Below, one piece after another: positions 61,903-64,000 of a stretch of DNA of 64,000 nt; position 1 is the first letter of the stretch, and each line of letters begins with the position of its first letter. The stretch comes from Leptospira kobayashii (GTDB lineage: Bacteria > Spirochaetota > Leptospiria > Leptospirales > Leptospiraceae). The notes below the pieces were generated by a model. The model made no database searches, was not told the DNA's origin, and was given only the letters and a program-made list of their open reading frames with translations. The stretch spans positions 2,756,001 through 2,820,000 of the forward strand of contig NZ_AP025028.1 in NCBI RefSeq assembly GCF_003114835.2, read 5' to 3'. Both the position numbers and the translations under genes were made by a program.

Positions 61903-62808
61903 ATGGCCGGAACGATCAAAGTTGCTCTCGAACTTGCAGATGCGATTAAAAAGGAAAATTTGGAAGGAAAGGATAAAATTCCGACTTCGGAAACTTTCCT
62001 TCGTATCTGGGCCGGACATTTCAGTAGATCGGAAGAAGACATTCGCAAGATTCTTAACTCTCTCAAGGAGAGCCATTACATTTTCATCATCAATATAGTA
62101 GCACCCGATCCCAACTTATTTGTATACGGAGAAGAAGCGTATCTTTGTGCCGATTTGTCCATACTCAATGATTTGAAAAAATCCGCGGAAGATACTTTAG
62201 AGAAACTCTATGAATCGAGTAATTACAAACGTAAATCCGCGTTTCAAATCACAAGAGAATTATTTCCTAAAATCAAGGAATACAATAACACACCTTTGGG
62301 CAGATCCATCAATTTGGTCGTGATGTTGGAAGAATATTCCCGCATTCTAAATACAGCTAACTTTGAATATACGGATCAATGGAAGAGAAACCAGTTACAG
62401 GAAGTTTATCGTGATGAAATGAACGCGGTCGATGAGATGGCGCCTTACCTGAATGCAAGAGAACAGGAAGCGGGCAAACGTGCTATCGATCAGATTCGTG
62501 AGGCACCAAAAGAAAAGATCGATCAGAACTGGGTCAAAGCCACACAAGCTTTTTCCGTGGAATTTTTGATTCGTGTGCATTTCCGCAAATATGAATTTGA
62601 TGTGATTAAAAAATTGATTCAGACGGGAAAACTGAAAGAAGAAAAAGACATCAAAATGGTAAGAGATACCCTCCAAGTGATGGAGGGTAGAACCGGCCAA
62701 GACAGGCTTTTGAAAAGATACGAAGCTGATATGATTGAATTAAGAAGATATTGTCAGGCAAAATTGAATATGATGCGCCAAGGGATCATTCAAAAAACAA
62801 ATCACTAA
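61903..62808 (+). CDS. Protein of unknown function, helical
   Basis: 301 residues, charged and mostly helical, no membrane segment or signal, so probably cytoplasmic. The first ~80 residues (ALELADAIKKENLEGKDKIP; FLRIWAGHFSRSEEDIRKIL; LKESHYIFIINIV) could be a winged-helix-like unit. I recognise no enzymatic motif. It starts at ATG 61903, 39 bases after the permease, in the same direction. Its stop overlaps that of the convergent membrane-protein gene. Confidence 0.7.
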   Translation: MAGTIKVALELADAIKKENLEGKDKIPTSETFLRIWAGHFSRSEEDIRKILNSLKESHYIFIINIVAPDPNLFVYGEEAYLCADLSILNDLKKSAEDTLEKLYESSNYKRKSAFQITRELFPKIKEYNNTPLGRSINLVVMLEEYSRILNTANFEYTDQWKRNQLQEVYRDEMNAVDEMAPYLNAREQEAGKRAIDQIREAPKEKIDQNWVKATQAFSVEFLIRVHFRKYEFDVIKKLIQTGKLKEEKDIKMVRDTLQVMEGRTGQDRLLKRYEADMIELRRYCQAKLNMMRQGIIQKTNH

Positions 62809-63566
62809 ATCTTCGGCTCCCGGTCGAAAAATCCCGCCTTACTCAGTGCGGTGTAAACTTGAAAAAAGAATACCATAAGACTGATAAATAGCATCCTCCT
62901 CTTTAAGGAAAACCCAGGTAAAATATAGTTTTTCTTTTCCGGCATATACAAAAAGAAAATGATCAGATTGACATTGAAAAAGAGCATTCCCGTTTCTTTG
63001 TTTAAAAAAGGAAATCGAATCCGAAGTTCCGGGATATATGTTACGATGGCAAAGGCCAAACTGGGAACAAAAAACAAAGCCGTTCTCATTGTAAAAAGAC
63101 TAATTTCCGTTTCATCCAATTCCGCTTTCAAATTTGCATTTGATTCGATTGTCTCTTTGAACTCGTTAAAGTCTTTGATATTTACGATTGGATAGATTTT
63201 TTCTTTGGTTTCGATCACCAAACGATCATAAGATCTGAATTTGTCGTGAGTGATCTTTTCAATATCTTTCAGACGAATGCTGGCGCAACTTCCTCCGGAA
63301 TCGAATTGTTTCAACATACCGCCTTCGATTTCCACCCGCCCGTTTTTTAGAATATCCACTTGTTTGCTGAAATTCTTTTTCATAAACCACACAAGCAGAA
63401 AAAACAAAGGAGCGAAGATCATAAGAAACTTTCCTCTTTCCGATCCGGGCAATTGAAACGTATTATAAATCAAAAACAAAAGGAACATGGATAAAACCAA
63501 ACTGGTTCGAATGATTAGTTTTTTTCGAAACGATTCAACATTATAAGAAAAGATTTTTTTACTCAT
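62805..63566 (-). CDS. Membrane protein of unknown function with PH-like segment
   Basis: 253 residues. Two helices near residues 17-35 and 43-60 are followed by a beta-rich soluble part (KNGRVEIEGGMLKQFDSGG; SIRLKDIEKITHDKFRSYDR; VIETKEKIYPIVNIKDFNEF) that has the look of a bacterial PH domain, and then three to four further helices. No function can be assigned. ATG 63566 overlaps the pyrE stop (ATGA), so it is co-translated with pyrE. Confidence 0.65.
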   Translation of the reverse strand: MSKKIFSYNVESFRKKLIIRTSLVLSMFLLFLIYNTFQLPGSERGKFLMIFAPLFFLLVWFMKKNFSKQVDILKNGRVEIEGGMLKQFDSGGSCASIRLKDIEKITHDKFRSYDRLVIETKEKIYPIVNIKDFNEFKETIESNANLKAELDETEISLFTMRTALFFVPSLAFAIVTYIPELRIRFPFLNKETGMLFFNVNLIIFFLYMPEKKNYILPGFSLKRRMLFISLMVFFFQVYTALSKAGFFDREPKI

Positions 63567-64000
63567 ACGATAAACTCCGCTTTTTTGAATAAAGAAACCA
63601 TTCGGATTCCCTGTTTCTCCAAAGCTTCCTTTCCGCCCTCTTCTCTGTCCAAAACGCAGATTCCTTTGGTCACTTCGATTCCCGCTTCCCTAAGTGCCGC
63701 GACGGCTTTCAAAGTGGAACCTCCCGTAGTGATCACATCGTCTACCACCAAACAAGATTTAATGTCTTTCCAAAAACCTTCTATCTGTTGTCCGGTTCCG
63801 TGACCTTTTGCTTCTTTGCGAACCACCAAAGGATAAATCAATTTACCTTTCTTTTGATAAGCCAAAGAGAGCGCATAAGCGATCGGATCGGCACCAAGTG
63901 TGAGTCCTCCCACTGCTTGAAAATCACCGAGCAGCTTGGGAATGAGTTCCTCAATCATACAGTCCGCAAGTGCGGACAATCTTTCCGGGTGGAGGGTGAG
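63563..64000 (-). CDS. pyrE: Orotate phosphoribosyltransferase, C-terminal part (runs off right edge)
   Basis: The frame continues through the right edge (last residues visible toward the start: LTLHPERLSALADCM), so about 145 residues of the usual ~190-210 are seen. The PRPP-binding motif is CLVVDDVITTGGSTLKA, and VVRKEAKGHGTGQQIEG is the flexible catalytic loop with the conserved Lys. It joins orotate to PRPP to give OMP in pyrimidine synthesis. GGLTLGADPIAYALSLAY matches the OPRTase type found in a wide range of bacteria. Its stop overlaps the start of the membrane-protein gene. Confidence 0.93.
   Translation of the reverse strand, partial: LTLHPERLSALADCMIEELIPKLLGDFQAVGGLTLGADPIAYALSLAYQKKGKLIYPLVVRKEAKGHGTGQQIEGFWKDIKSCLVVDDVITTGGSTLKAVAALREAGIEVTKGICVLDREEGGKEALEKQGIRMVSLFKKAEFIV

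Overview
The window looks like chromosome from a spirochaete of the genus Leptospira, most likely one of the free-living (saprophytic) species. The reasons are family content and style: AT-rich coding with many TTG starts, several class III nucleotide cyclases, a large membrane-bound PP2C/TPR regulator, a che cluster whose CheA carries an extra CheC-like domain, Leptospira-type lipoprotein signals, and infC-rpmI-rplT beside thrS. This assignment is inference from family resemblance; no database was searched.

Layout. 1-5.8 kb: a lipoprotein fragment, a small membrane protein, an M24 peptidase-fold protein, an AraC regulator, and a VOC/strictosidine-synthase-like gene pair flanked by two internally deleted remnants of medium-chain dehydrogenases. 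5.9-9.1 kb: a 1021-residue membrane PP2C-TPR protein whose gene is bracketed by a perfect 16-bp inverted repeat. 9.1-13.9 kb: a guanidinium-type SMR exporter, a compact UvrD-like helicase whose stop codon lies inside a tRNA-Val gene, then a quinone-reductase/HxlR/SDR module with four matching operator palindromes. 13.9-17.6 kb: a membrane protein, a tiny coupled ORF, and an SGNH + MBOAT O-acylation pair.

17.6-31 kb is one long minus-strand block: infC-rpmI-rplT, then two cell-division-type coiled-coil genes, fau, cheW-cheA-cheB-cheY, scpA-scpB, pheA-tyrA and namZ, mostly with overlapping or touching ends, followed by lemA. 31-40 kb: a membrane protein with duplicated C-terminal domains, thrS, a Usp/MFS pair, a TetR-alpha/beta hydrolase operon with two tandem palindromic operators, and amtB-glnK behind a clear sigma-54 promoter.

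40.4-44.8 kb is a DNA-repair gene run: ligase-associated exonuclease, a ligase-like protein that keeps the DNA-binding and OB domains but has lost the whole catalytic domain, class II photolyase, ClpS, and an AlkD-type glycosylase. 44.8-51.6 kb holds two nucleotide cyclases, an RNA m5U methyltransferase, a SpoIID-like lipoprotein and an HDOD protein. 51.6-58.3 kb encodes a six-subunit relative of group 4 hydrogenase/complex I in which the NiFe ligands and most or all of the proximal Fe-S ligands are gone. 58.7-64 kb: a Lol/MacB-type ABC pair, two unknown proteins and the 3' part of pyrE.

Most notable observations: the catalytic-domain-less ligase in the repair operon, the hydrogenase-like complex without metal sites, and the two sets of local operators (HxlR and TetR type).
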